A program made the position numbers and the translations under genes. Source: Tupaia tana (taxonomy: Eukaryota > Chordata > Mammalia > Scandentia > Tupaiidae). Taken from it: 64,000 bases of DNA. The stretch lies in assembly GCA_026018925.1 (NCBI GenBank), contig JAKSZU010000273.1:124001-188000 (forward strand). Reading direction: 5' to 3'. Each line of letters starts with the position of its first letter. Position 1 is the stretch's first letter. Shown here piece after piece: positions 23,150 to 34,239 of this stretch. The notes below the pieces were generated by a model. That model saw only the letters and a program-made list of their open reading frames with translations. It did no database searches and was not told the DNA's origin.

Positions 23150-26100
23150 GAGCCCCTCTGGCCTTCTATCCCTGTCTCTGTGTCTCTGAGGTCTCTGTCT
23201 CTCTCTGCTCCTGTCTCCTCATTTGTTTTTTGGTAATTTTTCCATTTTACAATTTTTTTATGGTAGAATTTCTCTCTGGCTCTCAACTCCATCTTTTGTT
23301 TTGTTAATAAGCCCTTCTGTTCCTTTCTCCCAGGCAGGAGAGTTGAGCCATTCTCTGAGAAGATTCCACATGGATACTGGGAACTAGATATTTCAGGGCA
23401 CAGGCGAAATGAAGATTTTCTACTCATAATTCAGCCTCCAGCAAGCAATGCTAGTGTGGTTGGGAGCCACTCTGGCCTTCTATCCCTGTCTCTGTGTCTC
23501 TGAGGTCTCTGTCTCTCTCTGCTCCTGTCTCCTCATATTTTTTTGTTAATTTTTCCTATTTACGATTTTTTTAAAGATAGAATTTCTATCTGGCTCTCAG
23601 CTCCATGTTTTGTTTTGTTAATAAGCCCTTCTGCTCCTTTCTCCCAGGCAGGAGAGTTGAGCCGTTGTCTGAGAAGATTCCACATGGATACTGGGATCTA
23701 GATATTTCAGGGCACAGGCGAAATGAAGATTTTCTACTCATAATTCAGCCTCCAGCAAGCAAAGCTAGTGTGGTAGGGAGCCCCTCTGGCCTTCTATCCC
23801 TGTCTCTGTGTCTCTGAGGTCTCTGTCTCTATCTGCTCCTGTCTCCTCATTTTATTTTGGTAATTTACCCTTTTTACGATTTTTTTAAAGGTAGAATTTC
23901 TCTCTGGCTCTCAGCTCCATCTTTTGTTTCGTTAATAGGCCCTTCTGCTCCTTTCTCCCAGGCAGGAGAGTTGAGCCATTCTCTGAGAAGATTCCACATG
24001 GATACTGAGAACTAGATATTTCAGGGCACAGGCGAAATGAAGATTTTCTACTCATAATTCAGCCTCCAGCAAGCCAAGCTAATGTGGTAGGGAGCCCCTC
24101 TGGCCTTCTATCCCTGTCTCTGTGTCTCTGAGGTCTCTGTCTCTCTCTGCTCCTGTCTCCTCATTATTTTGGTAATTTTTCCTTTTTACGATTTTTTTAA
24201 AGGTAGAATTTCTCTCTGGCTCTCAGCTCCATCTTTTGTTTTGTTAATAAGCCCTTCTGCTCCTTTCTCCCAGGCAGGAGAGTTGAGCCATTCTCTGAGA
24301 AGATTCCACATGGATACTTGGAACTAGATATTTCAGGGCATAGGTGAAATGAAGATTTTCTACTCATAATTCAGCCTCCAGCGAGCAAAGCTAGTGTGGT
24401 AGGGAGCCCCTCTGGCCTTCTATTCCTGTCTCTGTCTCTCTGAGGTCTCTGTCGCTCTCTGCTCCTGTCTCCTCATTTTTTTTTGGTAATTTTTCCTTTT
24501 TATGATTTTTTTAAAGGTAGAATTTCTCTCTGGCTCACAGCTCCATCTTTTTTTTGTTAATAAGCACTTCTGCTCCTTTCTTCCAGGCAGGAGAGTTGAG
24601 CCATTCTCTGAGAAGTTTCCACATGGATACTGGGAACTAGATATGTCAGGGCACAGGCTAAATGAAGATTTTCTACTCATAATTCAGCCTCCAGCAAGCA
24701 AAGCTAGTGTGGTAGGGAGCCCCTCTGGCCTTCTATTCCTGTCTCTGTTTCTCTGAGGTCTCTGTCTCTCTGTGCTCCTTTCTCCTCAATTTTTTTGGTA
24801 ATTTTTCCTTTTTATGATTTTTTTAAAGGTAGAATGTCTCTCTGGCTCTCAGCTCCATCTTTTGTTTTGTTAATAAGCCCTTCTGCTCCTTTCTCCCTGG
24901 CAGGAGATTTGAGCCATTCTCTGAGAAGATTCCACATGGATACTGGGAACTAGCTATTTCAGGGCACAGGCCAAATGAAGATTTTCTACTCATAATTCAG
25001 CCTCCAGCAAGCAAAGCTAGTGTGGTAGGGAGCCCCTCTGGCCTTCTATCCCCGTCTCTGTGTCTCTGAGGTCTCTGTCTCTCTCTACTCCTGTCTCCTC
25101 ATTTTTTTTTGGTAATTTTTCCTTTTTACAATTATTTTAAAGGTGGAATTTCTCTCTGGCTCTCAGCTCCATCTTTTGTTTTGTTAATAAGCCCTTCTGC
25201 TCCTTTCTCCCAGGCAGGAGAGTTGAGCCATTCTCTGAGAAGATTCCACATGGACACTGGGAACTAGATGTTTCAGGGCACAGGCGAAATGAAGATTTTC
25301 TACTCATAATTCAGCCTCCAGCAAGCAAAGCTAGTGTGGTAGGGAGCCCCTCTGGCCTTCTGTCCCTGTCTCTGTGTCTCTGAGGTCTCTGTCTCTCTCT
25401 GATCCTGTCTCCTCATTTTTTTTGGTAACTTTTCCTTTTTACGATTTTTTTAAAGGCAGAATTTCTCTCTGGCTCTCAGCTCCATCTTTTGTTTTGTTAA
25501 TAAGCCCTTCTGCTCCTTTCTCCCATGCAGGAGAGTTGAGCCATTCTCTGAGAAGATTCCACATGGATACTGGGAACTAGATATTTCAGGGCACAGGCGA
25601 AATGAAGATTTTCTACTCATAATTCAGCCTCCAGCAAGCAAAGCTAGGGTGGTAGGGAGCCCCCCTGACCTTCTATCACTGTCTCTGTGTCTCTGAGGTC
25701 TCTGTCTCTCTCTCCTCCTGTCTCCTCTTTTTTTTGGTAATTTTTCCTTTTTACGATTTTTTTAAAGGTAGAATTTCTCTCTGGCTCTCAGCTCCATCTT
25801 TTGTTTTGTTAATAGCCCTTCTGCTCCTTTCTCCCAGGCAGGAGAGTGAGCCATTCTCTGAGAAGATTCCACATGGATACTGGGAACTTGATATTTCAGG
25901 GCACAGGCGAAATGAAGATTTTCTACTCATAATTCAGCCTCCACCAAGCAAAGCTAGTGTGGTAGGGAGCCCCTCTGGCCTTCTATCCCTGTCTCTGTGT
26001 CTCTGAGGTCTCTGTCTCTCTCTGCTCCTGTCTCCTCATTTTTTTTTTGGTAATTTTTCCTTTTTACGATTCTTTTAAAGGTAGAATTTCTCTCTGGCTC

Positions 26101-26281
26101 TCAGCTCTATCTTTTGTTTTGTTAATAAGCCTTTCTGCTCCTTTCTCCCATGTAGGAGAGTTGAGCCATTCTCTGAGAAGTTTCCACATGGATACTGGGA
26201 ACTAGATATTTCAGGGCACAGGCGAAATGAAGATTTTCTACTCATAATTCAGCCTCCAGCAAGCAAAGCTAGTGTGGTAGG

Positions 26282-26503
26282 GAGCCCCTCTGGCCTTCTA
26301 TCCCTGTCTCTGTGTCTGGCTCTCAGCTCCATCTTTTGTTTTGTTAATAAGCCCTTCTGCTCCTTTCTCCCAGGCAGGAGAGTTGAGCCATTCTCTGAGA
26401 AGATTCCACATGGATACTGGGAACTAGATATTTCAGGGCACAGGCGAAATGAAGATTTTCTACTCATAATTCAGCCTCCAGCAAGCAAAGCTAGTGTGGT
26501 AGG
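26282..26503 (+). repeat. Truncated 222 bp monomer (91 bp internal deletion), copy 1
   Basis: Sequence up to 26317 ('gtgtct') is joined directly to 'ggctctcag' at 26318. This removes the last part of the CT tract, the whole T-tract cluster and the GT site, 91 bp in all by comparison with the consensus. The two sides share a 3 bp 'tct' microhomology. The join fuses normally separate frames and so creates the 89-codon + ORF at 26274. The same deletion junction occurs twice more, which makes it an excellent marker of duplication. Confidence 0.95.
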
Positions 26504-27444
26504 GAGCCCCTCTGGCCTTCTATCCCTGTCTCTGTTTCTCTGAGGTCTCTGTCTCTCTCTGCTCCTGTCTCCTCATTTTTTTTTGGTAATTTTTCCTTTT
26601 TACGATTTTTTAAAGGTAGAATTTCTCTCTGGCTCTCAGCTCCATCTCTTGTTTAGTTAATAGGCCTTTCTGCTCCTTTCTCCCATGCAGGAGAGTTGAG
26701 CCATTCTCTGAGAAGATTCCACATGGATACTGGGATCTAGATATTTCAGGGCAAAGGCGAAATGAAGATTTTCTACTCATAATTCAGCCTCCAGCAAGCA
26801 AAGCTATTGTGGTAGGGAGCCCCTCTGGCCTTCTATCCCTGTCTCTGTGTCTCTGAGGTCTCTGTCTCTCTCTGCTCTTGTCTCCTCATTTTTTTTTGGT
26901 AATTTACCATTTTTACGATTTCTTTAAAGGTAGAATTTCTCTCTGGCACTCAGCTCCATCTTTTGTTTCGTTAATAGGCCCTTCTGCTCCTTTCTCCCAG
27001 GCAGGAGAGTTGAGCCATTCTCTGAGAAGATTCCGCATGGATACTGGGAACTAGATATTTCAGGGCACAGGCGAAATGAAGATTTTCTACTCATAATTCA
27101 GAATCCACCAAGCAAAGCTAGTGTGGTAGGGAGCCCCTCTGGCCTTCTATCCCTGTCTCTGTGTCTCTGAGGTCTCTGTATCTCTCTGCTCCTGTCTCCT
27201 CATATTTTTTTGGTAATTGTTCCTATTTACGATTTTTTTAAAGTTAGAATTTCTCTCTGGCTCTCAGCTCCATCTTTTGTTTTGTTAATAAGCCCTTCTG
27301 CTCCCTTCTCCCAGGCAGCAGAGTTGAGCCATTCTCTGAGATGTTTCCACATGGACACTGGGAACTAGATATTTCAGGGCAGAGGCGAAATGAAGATTTT
27401 CTACTCATAATTCAGCCTCCAGCAAGCAAAGCTAGTGTGGTAGG

Positions 27445-27756
27445 GAGCCCCTCTGGCCTTCTATCCCTGTCTCTGTGTCTCTGAACTCTCTGTCTCTCTC
27501 TGCTCCTGTCTCCTCATTTTGTTTGGTAATTTTTCTTTTTACGATTTTTTTAAAGGCAGAATTTCTCTCTGGCTCTCAGCTCCATCTTTTGTTTTGTTAA
27601 TAAGCCCTTCTGCTCCTTTCTCCCAGGCAGGAGAGTAGAGCCATTCTCTGAGAAGATTCCACATGGATACTGGGAACTACCTATTTCAGGGCACAGGCGA
27701 AATGAAGATTTTCTACTCATTATTCAGCCTCCAGCAAGCAAAGCTAGTGTGGTAGG
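27445..27756 (+). repeat. Hybrid monomer (two neighbouring subtypes fused)
   Basis: The 5' part ('ttttgtttgg', 'tctttttacgat', 'gcagaat') matches the monomer at 12186. The 3' part ('aggcagg', 'agtagagcc', 'ctaccta', 'cattattc') matches the next monomer at 12498. The switch lies within about 27556-27640. The fused form is also present at the equivalent places near 33613 and 41656, so it was made once and then copied. Confidence 0.8.
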
Positions 27757-28695
27757 GAGCCCCTCTGGCCTTCTATCCCTGCCTCTCTGTCTCTGAGGTC
27801 TCTGTCTCACTCTGCTCCTGTCTCCTCATATTTTTTTGGTAATTTTTCCTATTTACGATTTTTTTAAAGGTAGAATTTCTCTCTGGCTCTCAGCTCCATC
27901 TTTTGTTTTGTTAATAAGCCTTCTGCTCCTTTCTCCCAGGCAGGAGAGTTGAGCCATTCTTTGAGAAGATTCCACATGGATACTGGGATCTAGATATTTC
28001 AGGGCACAGGCAAAATGAAGATTTTCTACTCATAATTCAGCCTCCAGCAAGCAAAGCTATTGTGGTAGGGAGCCCCTCTGGCCTTCTATCCCTGTCTCTG
28101 TGTCTCTGAGGTCTCTGTCTCTCTCTGCTCCGGTCTCCTCATTTTTTTTTGGTAATTTACCCTTTTTACGATTTCTTTAAAGGTAGAATTTCTCTCTGGC
28201 TCTCAGTTCCATCTTTTGTTTCGTTAATAGGCCCTTCTGCTCCTTTCTCCCAGGCGGTAGAGTTGAGCCATTCTCTGAGAAGTTTCCACATGGATACTGG
28301 GAACTAGATATTTCAGGGCACAGGCGAAATGAAGATTTTCTACTCATAATTCAGCCTCCAGCAAGCAAAGCTAATGTGGTAGGGAGCCCCTCTGGCCTTC
28401 TATCCCTGTCTCTGTGTCTCTGAGGTCTCTGTCTCTCTCTGCTCCTGTCTCCTCATTATTTTGGTAATTTTTCCTTTTTACGATTTTTTTAAAGGTAGAA
28501 TTTCTCTCTGGCTCTCAGCTCCATCTCTTGTTTAGTTAATAGGCCCTTCTGCTACTTTCTCCCATGCAGGAGAGTTGAGCCATTCTATGAGAAGATTCCA
28601 CATGGATACTGGGAACTAGATATTTCAGGGCACAGGCGAAATGAAGATTTTCTACTCATAATTCAGCCTCCAGCAAGCAAAGCTAGTGTGGTAGG
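27757..28695 (+). repeat. Start of a third left HOR copy, three monomers
   Basis: These monomers repeat the opening of the left unit: 'cctgcctctctg' with the 'catattttttt' run, then the 'ccggtctcc'/'ttacccttttta' monomer, then the 'cattattttgg' class B monomer. After the third, the order jumps to a subtype previously seen at 5918 and 20647 ('gcagcag', 'ggacac', 'gtatggttgg'). So the third copy is interrupted after three units. Confidence 0.7.
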
Positions 28696-29947
28696 GAGCC
28701 CCTCTGGCCTTCTATCCCTGTCTCTGTGTCTCTGAGGTCTCTGTCTCTCTCTGCTCCTGTCTCCTCATTTTTTTTGGTAATTTTTCCTTTTTACGATTTT
28801 TTTAAAGGTAGAATTTCTCTCTGGCTCTCAGCTCCATCTTTTGTTTTGTTAATAAGCCCTTCTGCTCCTTTCTCCCAGGCAGCAGAGTTGAGCCATTCTC
28901 AGAGAAGATTCCACATGGACACTGGGAACTAGATATTTCAGGGCACAGGCGAAATGAAGATTTTCTACTCATAATTCAGCCTCCAGCAAGCAAAGCTAGT
29001 ATGGTTGGGAGCCCCTCTGGCCTTCTATCCCTGTCTCTCTGTCTCTGAGGTCTCTGTCTCTCTCTGCTCCTGTCTCCTCATTTTTTTTGGTAATTTTTCC
29101 TTTTTACGATTCTTTTAAAGGTAGAATTTCTCTCTGGCTCTCAGCTCCATCTTTTGTTTTGTTAATAAGCCCTTTTGCTCCTTTCTCCCATGTAGGAGAG
29201 TTGAGCCATTCTCTGAGAAGTTTCCAAATGGATACTGGGAACTAGATATTTCAGGTCACAGGCGAAATGAAGATTTTCTACTCATAATTCAGCCTCCTGG
29301 AAGCAAAGCTAGTGTGGTAGGGAGCCCCTCTGGCCTTCTATACCTGTCTCTGTGTCCCTGAGGTCTTTGTCTCTCTCTGCTCCTGTCTCCTCATTTATTT
29401 TGGTAATTTTTCTTTTTACGATATTTTGAAAGGCAGAATTTCTCTCTGCCTCTCAGCTCCATCTTTTGTTTTGTTAATAAGCCCTTCTGCTCCTTTCTCC
29501 CATGCAGGAGAGTTGAGCCATTCTCTGAGTAGATTCCACATGGATACTGGGAACTGGATATTTCAGGGCACAGGCGAAATGAAGATTTACTACTCATAAT
29601 TCAGCCCCCAGCAAGCAAAGCTAGTGTGGTAGGGAGCCCCTCTGGCCTTCTATCCCTGTCTCTGTTACTTTGAGGTCTCTGTCTCTCTCTGCTCCTGTCT
29701 CCTCATTTTTTTTTGGTAATTTTTCCTTTTTACGATTTTTTTAAAGGTAGAATTTCTCTCTGGCTCTCAGCTCCATCTCTTGTTTAGTTAATAGGCCCTT
29801 CTGCTCCTTTCTCCCATGCAGGAGAGTTGAGCCATTCTCTGAGAAGTTTCCACATGGATACTGGGAACTAGATATTTCAGGGCACAGGCGAAATGAAGAT
29901 TTTCTACTCATAATTCAGCCTCCAGCAAGCAAAGCTAGTGTGGTAGG

Positions 29948-30260
29948 GAGCCCCTCTGGCCTTCTATCCCTGTCTCTGTGTCTCTGAGGTCTCTGTCTCT
30001 CTCTGCTCCTGTCTCCTCATTTTTTTTGGTAATTTTTCCTTTTTACGATTTTTTTAAAGGTAGAATTTCTCTCTGACTCTCAGCTCCATCTCTTGTTTAG
30101 TTAATAGGCCCTTCTGCTCCTTTCTCCCATGCAGGAGAGTTGAGCCATTCTCTGAGAAGATTCCACATGGATACTGGGAAATACATATTTCAGGGCACAG
30201 ACGAAATGAAGATTTTCTACTCATAATTCAGCCTCCAGCAAGCAAAGCTAGTGTGGTAGG
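29948..30260 (+). repeat. Hybrid monomer joining 'ctgactctc' to class B
   Basis: In the left region 'ctgactctc' units are class A and are followed by a 'ctgatatc' class B unit. Here 'ctgactctc' leads directly into 'tcttgtttagttaatagg' and 'catgcag', followed by the private tags 'gggaaatacat' and 'cagacgaa'. This looks like a fusion of those two units with loss of one repeat length. The same form recurs 8 kb on, near 38000-38300. Confidence 0.7.
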
Positions 30261-31822
30261 GAGCCCCTCTGGCCTTCTATCCCTGTCTCTGTGTCTCTGA
30301 GGTCTCTGTCTCTCTCTGCTCCTGTCTCCTCATATTTTTTTGGTAATTTTTCCTATTTACGATTTTATTAAAGGTAGAATTTCTCTCTGGCTCTCAGCTC
30401 CATCTTTTGTTTTGTTAATAAGCCCTTCTGCTCTTTTCTCCCAGGCAGGAGAGTTGAGCCATTCTCTGAGAAGACTCCACATGGATACTGGGATCTAGAT
30501 ATTTCAGGGCACAGGCGAAATGAAGATTTTCTACTCATAATTCAGCCTCCAGCAAGCAAAGCTATTGTGGTATGGAGCCCCTCTGGCCTTCTATCCCTGT
30601 CTCTGTGTCTCTGAGGTCTCTGTCTCTCTCTGCTCCTGTCTCCTCATTATTTTGGTAATTTTTCCTTTTTACGATTTTTTTAAAGGTAGAATTTCTCTCT
30701 GGCTCTCAGCTCCATCTCTTGTTTAGTTAATAGGCCCTTCTGCTCCTTTCTCCCATGCAGGAGAGTTGAGCCATTCTCTGAGAAGATTCCACATGGATAC
30801 TGGGAACTAGATATTTCAGGGCACAGGCGAAATGAAGATTTTCTACTCATAATTCAGCCTCCAGCAAGCAAACTAGAGTGGTAGGGAGCCCCTCTGGCCT
30901 TCTATCCCTGTCTCTGTGTCTCTGAGGTCTCTGTCTCTCTCTGCTCCTGTCTCCTCATTTTTTGGTAATTTTTCCTTTTTACGATTTTTTTAAAGGTAGA
31001 ATTTCTCTCTGGCTCTCAGCTCCATCTTTTGTTTTGTTAATAAGCCCTTCTGCTCCTTTCTCCCAGGCAGCAGAGTTGAGCCATTCTCTGAGAAGATTCC
31101 ACATGGACACTGGGAACTAGATATTTCAGGGCACAGGCGAAATGAAGATTTTCTACTCGTAATTCAGCCTCCAGCAAGCAAAGCTAGTGTGGTAGGGAGC
31201 CCCTCTGGCCTTCTATCCCTGTCTCTCTGTCTCTGAGGTCTCTGTCTCTCTCTGCTCCTGTCTCCTCATTTTTTTTGGTAATTTTTCCTTTTTATGATTC
31301 TTTTAAAGGTAGAATTTCTCTCTGGCTCTCAGCTCCATCTTTTGTTTTGTTAATAAGCCCTTCTGCTCCTTTCTCCCATGTAGGAGAGTTGAGCCATTCT
31401 CTGAGAAGATTCCACATGGATACTGGGAACTAGATATTTCAGGGCACAGGCGGAATGAAGATTTTCTACTCATAATTCAGCCTCCAGCAAGCAAAGCTAG
31501 TGTGGTAGGGAGCCCCTCTGGCCTTCTATCCCTGTCTCTGTGTCTCTGAGGTCTCTGTCTCTCTCTACTCCTGTCTCCTCATTTTTTTTGGTAATTTTTC
31601 CTTTTTACAATTATTTTAAAGGTGGAATTTCTCTCTGGCTCTCAGCTCCATCTTTTGTTTTGTTAATAAGCCCTTCTGCTCCTTTCTCCCAGGCAGGAGA
31701 GTTGAGCCATTCTCTGAGAAGATTCCACATGGACACTGGGAACTAGATGTTTCAGGGCACAGGCGAAATGAAGATTTTCTACTCATAATTCAGCCTCCAG
31801 CAAGCAAAGCTAGTGTGGTAGG

Positions 31823-32134
31823 GAGCCCCTCTGGCCTTCTATCCCTGTCTCTGTGTCTCTGAGGTCTCTGTCTCTCTCTGATCCTGTCTCCTCATTTTTT
31901 TTTGGTAACTTTTCCTTTTTACGATTTTTTTAAAGGCAGAATTTCTCTCTGGCTCTCAGCTCCATCTTTGTTTTGTTAATAAGCCCTTCTGCTCCTTTCT
32001 CCCAGGCAGGAGAGTGAGCCATTCTCTGAGAAGATTCCACATGGATACTGGGAACTAGATATTTCAGGGCACAGGCGAAATGAAGATTTTCTACTCATAA
32101 TTCAGCCTCCAGCAAGCAAAGCTAGTGTGGTAGG
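31823..32134 (+). repeat. Hybrid monomer with a shortened T-rich core
   Basis: The 5' part ('ctgatcc', 'aacttttcc', 'gcagaat') matches 25344. The 3' part ('aggcagg', 'gagtgagcc') matches the following monomer at 25657. 'catctttgttttg' has lost a T relative to its relatives. This accounts for the change of offset from about 6,480 to 6,168 bp across the 25 kb/31 kb paralogous segments. Confidence 0.75.
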
Positions 32135-32449
32135 GAGCCCCTCTGGCCTTCTATCCCTGTCTCTGTGTCTCTGAGGTCTCTGTCTCTCTCTGCTCCTGTC
32201 TCCTCATTTTTTTTTTGGTAATTTTTCCTTTTTACGATTCTTTTAAAGGTAGAATTTCTCTCTGGCTCTCAGCTCTATCTTTTGTTTTGTTAATAAGCCC
32301 TTCTGCTCCTTTCTCCCATGTAGGAGAGTTGAGCCATTCTCTGAGAAGTTTCCACATGGATACTGGGAACTAGATATTTCAGGGCACAGGCGAAATGAAG
32401 ATTTTCTACTCATAATTCAGCCTCCAGCAAGCAAAGGTAGTGTGGTAGG

Positions 32450-32671
32450 GAGCCCCTCTGGCCTTCTATCCCTGTCTCTGTGTCTGGCTCTCAGCTCCAT
32501 CTTTTGTTTTGTTAATAAGCCCTTCTGCTCCTTTCTCCCAGGCAGGAGAGTTGAGCCATTCTCTGAGAAGATTCCACATGGATACTGGGAACTAGATATT
32601 TCAGGGCACAGGCGAAATGAAGATTTTCTACTCATAATTCAGCCTCCAGCAAGCAAAGCTAGTGTGGTAGG
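32450..32671 (+). repeat. Truncated 222 bp monomer, copy 2
   Basis: The junction at 32485/32486 is identical to that at 26317/26318. It lies 6,168 bp downstream of the first copy, which equals 20 monomer steps with one of them shortened. The preceding monomer ends 'gcaaaggtagtg' here and in copy 3 but 'gcaaagctagtg' before copy 1, so copies 2 and 3 are the closer pair. Confidence 0.95.
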
Positions 32672-33925
32672 GAGCCCCTCTGGCCTTCTATCCCTGTCTC
32701 TGTTTCTCTGAGGTCTCTGTCTCTCTCTGCTCCTGTCTCCTCAATTTTTTTTTGGTAATTTTTCCTTTTTACGATTTTTTAAAGGTAGAATTTCTCTCTG
32801 GCTCTCAGCTCCATCTCTTGTTTAGTTAATAGGCATTTCTGCTCCTTTCTCCCATGCAGGAGAGTTGAGCCATTCTCTGAGAAGATTCCACATGGATACT
32901 GGGATCTAGATATTTCAGGGCAAAGGCGAAATGAAGATTTTCTACTCATAATTCAGCCTCCAGCAAGCAAAGCTATTGTGGTAGGGAGCCCCTCTGGCCT
33001 TCTATCCCTGTCTCTGTGTCTCTGAGGTCTCTGTCTCTCTCTGCTCTTGTCTCCTCATTTTTTTTTGGTAATTTACCATTTTTACGATTTCTTTAAAGGT
33101 AGAATTTCTCTCTGGCACTCAGCTCCATCTTTTGTTTCGTTAATAGGCCCTTCTGCTCCTTTCTCCCAGGCAGGAGAGTTGAGCCATTCTCTGAGAAGAT
33201 TCCACATGGATACTGGGAACTAGATATTTCAGGGCACAGGCGAAATGAAGATTTTCTACTCATAATTCAGAATCCACCAAGCAAAGCTACTGTGGTCGGG
33301 AGCCCCTCTGGCCTTCTATCCCTGTCTCTGTGTCTCTGAGGTCTCTGTCTCTCTCTGCTCCTGTCTCCTCATATTTTTTTGGTAATTGTTCCTATTTACG
33401 ATTTTTTTAAAGTTAGAATTTCTCTCTGGCTCTCAGCTCCATCTTTTGTTTTGTTAATAAGCCCTTCTGCTCCTTTCTCCCAGGCAGCAGAGTTGAGCCA
33501 TTCTCTGAGATGTTTCCACATGGACACTGGGAACTAGATATTTCAGGGCAGAGGCGAAATGAAGATTTTCTACTCATAATTCAGCCTCCAGCAAGCAAAG
33601 CTAGTGTGGTAGGGAGCCCCTCTGGCCTTCTATCCCTGTCTCTGTGTCTCTGAAGTCTCTGTCTCTCTCTGCTCCTGTCTCCTCATTTTGTTTGGTAATT
33701 TTTCTTTTTACGATTTTTTTAAAGGCAGAATTTCTCTCTGGCTCTCAGCTCCATCTTTTGTTTTGTTAATAAGCCCTTCTGCTCCTTTCTCCCAGGCAGG
33801 AGAGTAGAGCCATTCTCTGAGAAGATTCCGCATGGATACTGGGAACTACCTATTTCAGGGCACAGGCGAAATGAAGATTTTCTACTCATTATTCAGCCTC
33901 CAGCAAGCAAAGCTAGTGTGGTAGG

Positions 33926-34239
33926 GAGCCCCTCTGGCCTTCTATCCCTGCCTCTCTGTCTCTGAGGTCTCTGTCTCTCTCTGCTCCTGTCTCCTCATAT
34001 TTTTTTGGTAATTTTTCCTATTTACGATTTTTTTAAAGGTAGAATTTCTCTCTGGCTCTCAGCTCCATCTTTTGTTTTGTTAATAAGCCCTTCTGCTCCT
34101 TTCTCCCAGGCAGCAGAGTTGAGCCATTCTCAGAGAAGATTCCACATGGACACTGGGAACTAGATATTTCAGGGCACAGGCGAAATGAAGATTTTCTACT
34201 CATAATTCAGCCTCCAGCAATCAAAGCTAGTATGGTTGG
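33926..34239 (+). repeat. Hybrid monomer closing a three-monomer deletion
   Basis: The 5' part ('cctgcctctctg', 'catattttttt', 'cctatttacg') matches 27757. The 3' part ('gcagcag', 'ctcagagaag', 'ggacac', 'gtatggttgg') matches the monomer at 28696. The three monomers' worth of sequence between those points is absent. The rare 'ctcagagaag' variant makes the second parent clear. The same hybrid sits at 41969-42281 in the second 8 kb copy. Confidence 0.85.

Larger units (their letters stand above)
12811..27756 (+). repeat. Left long HOR unit, copy 2 (48 monomers, rearranged)
   Basis: Monomers 12811-15940 match 1-3093 in order. The match then continues at different offsets: 39 monomers for 15941-17508, which lacks the equivalents of 3094-3721; 37 monomers for 17509-20014; and 47 monomers (14,725-14,727 bp) for 20015-25343. 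The latter part ends with equivalents of 11244-12810. This copy gained an extra round of the 10-monomer block, lost the equivalent of the monomer at 10617, and gained three monomers (25657-26503) that copy 1 lacks. One of these is the 222 bp truncated unit. Confidence 0.75.
31510..33925 (+). repeat. Segment paralogous to 25030-27756
   Basis: Order and tags match: 'ctctctactcc'/'acaattatttt', 'ctgatcc'/'aactttt', 'agctctatc'/'catgtagg', the 222 bp monomer, 'gcaaaggcg', 'agaatccacc', 'attgttcc'/'aaagttag' and 'ctaccta'/'cattattc'. The offset is 6,168-6,169 bp from 25967 onward, but about 6,480 bp before it. One monomer was lost by fusion of two neighbours at 31823-32134. This segment links the left and central regions. 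Confidence 0.8.

Noticed and set aside
23110-23427. 105-codon - strand ORF, and the recurrent 63-96 codon ORFs of the same type
   Set aside because: These repeat once per certain monomer subtypes and end within about one monomer, because 313 is not a multiple of 3. Frameshifts and substitutions are tolerated freely between copies, so there is no sign of coding constraint.
26274-26543. 89-codon + ORF repeated at 32442 and 40485
   Set aside because: It arises from the 91 bp deletion that fuses two frames. The three copies are duplicated DNA, not independently conserved protein.
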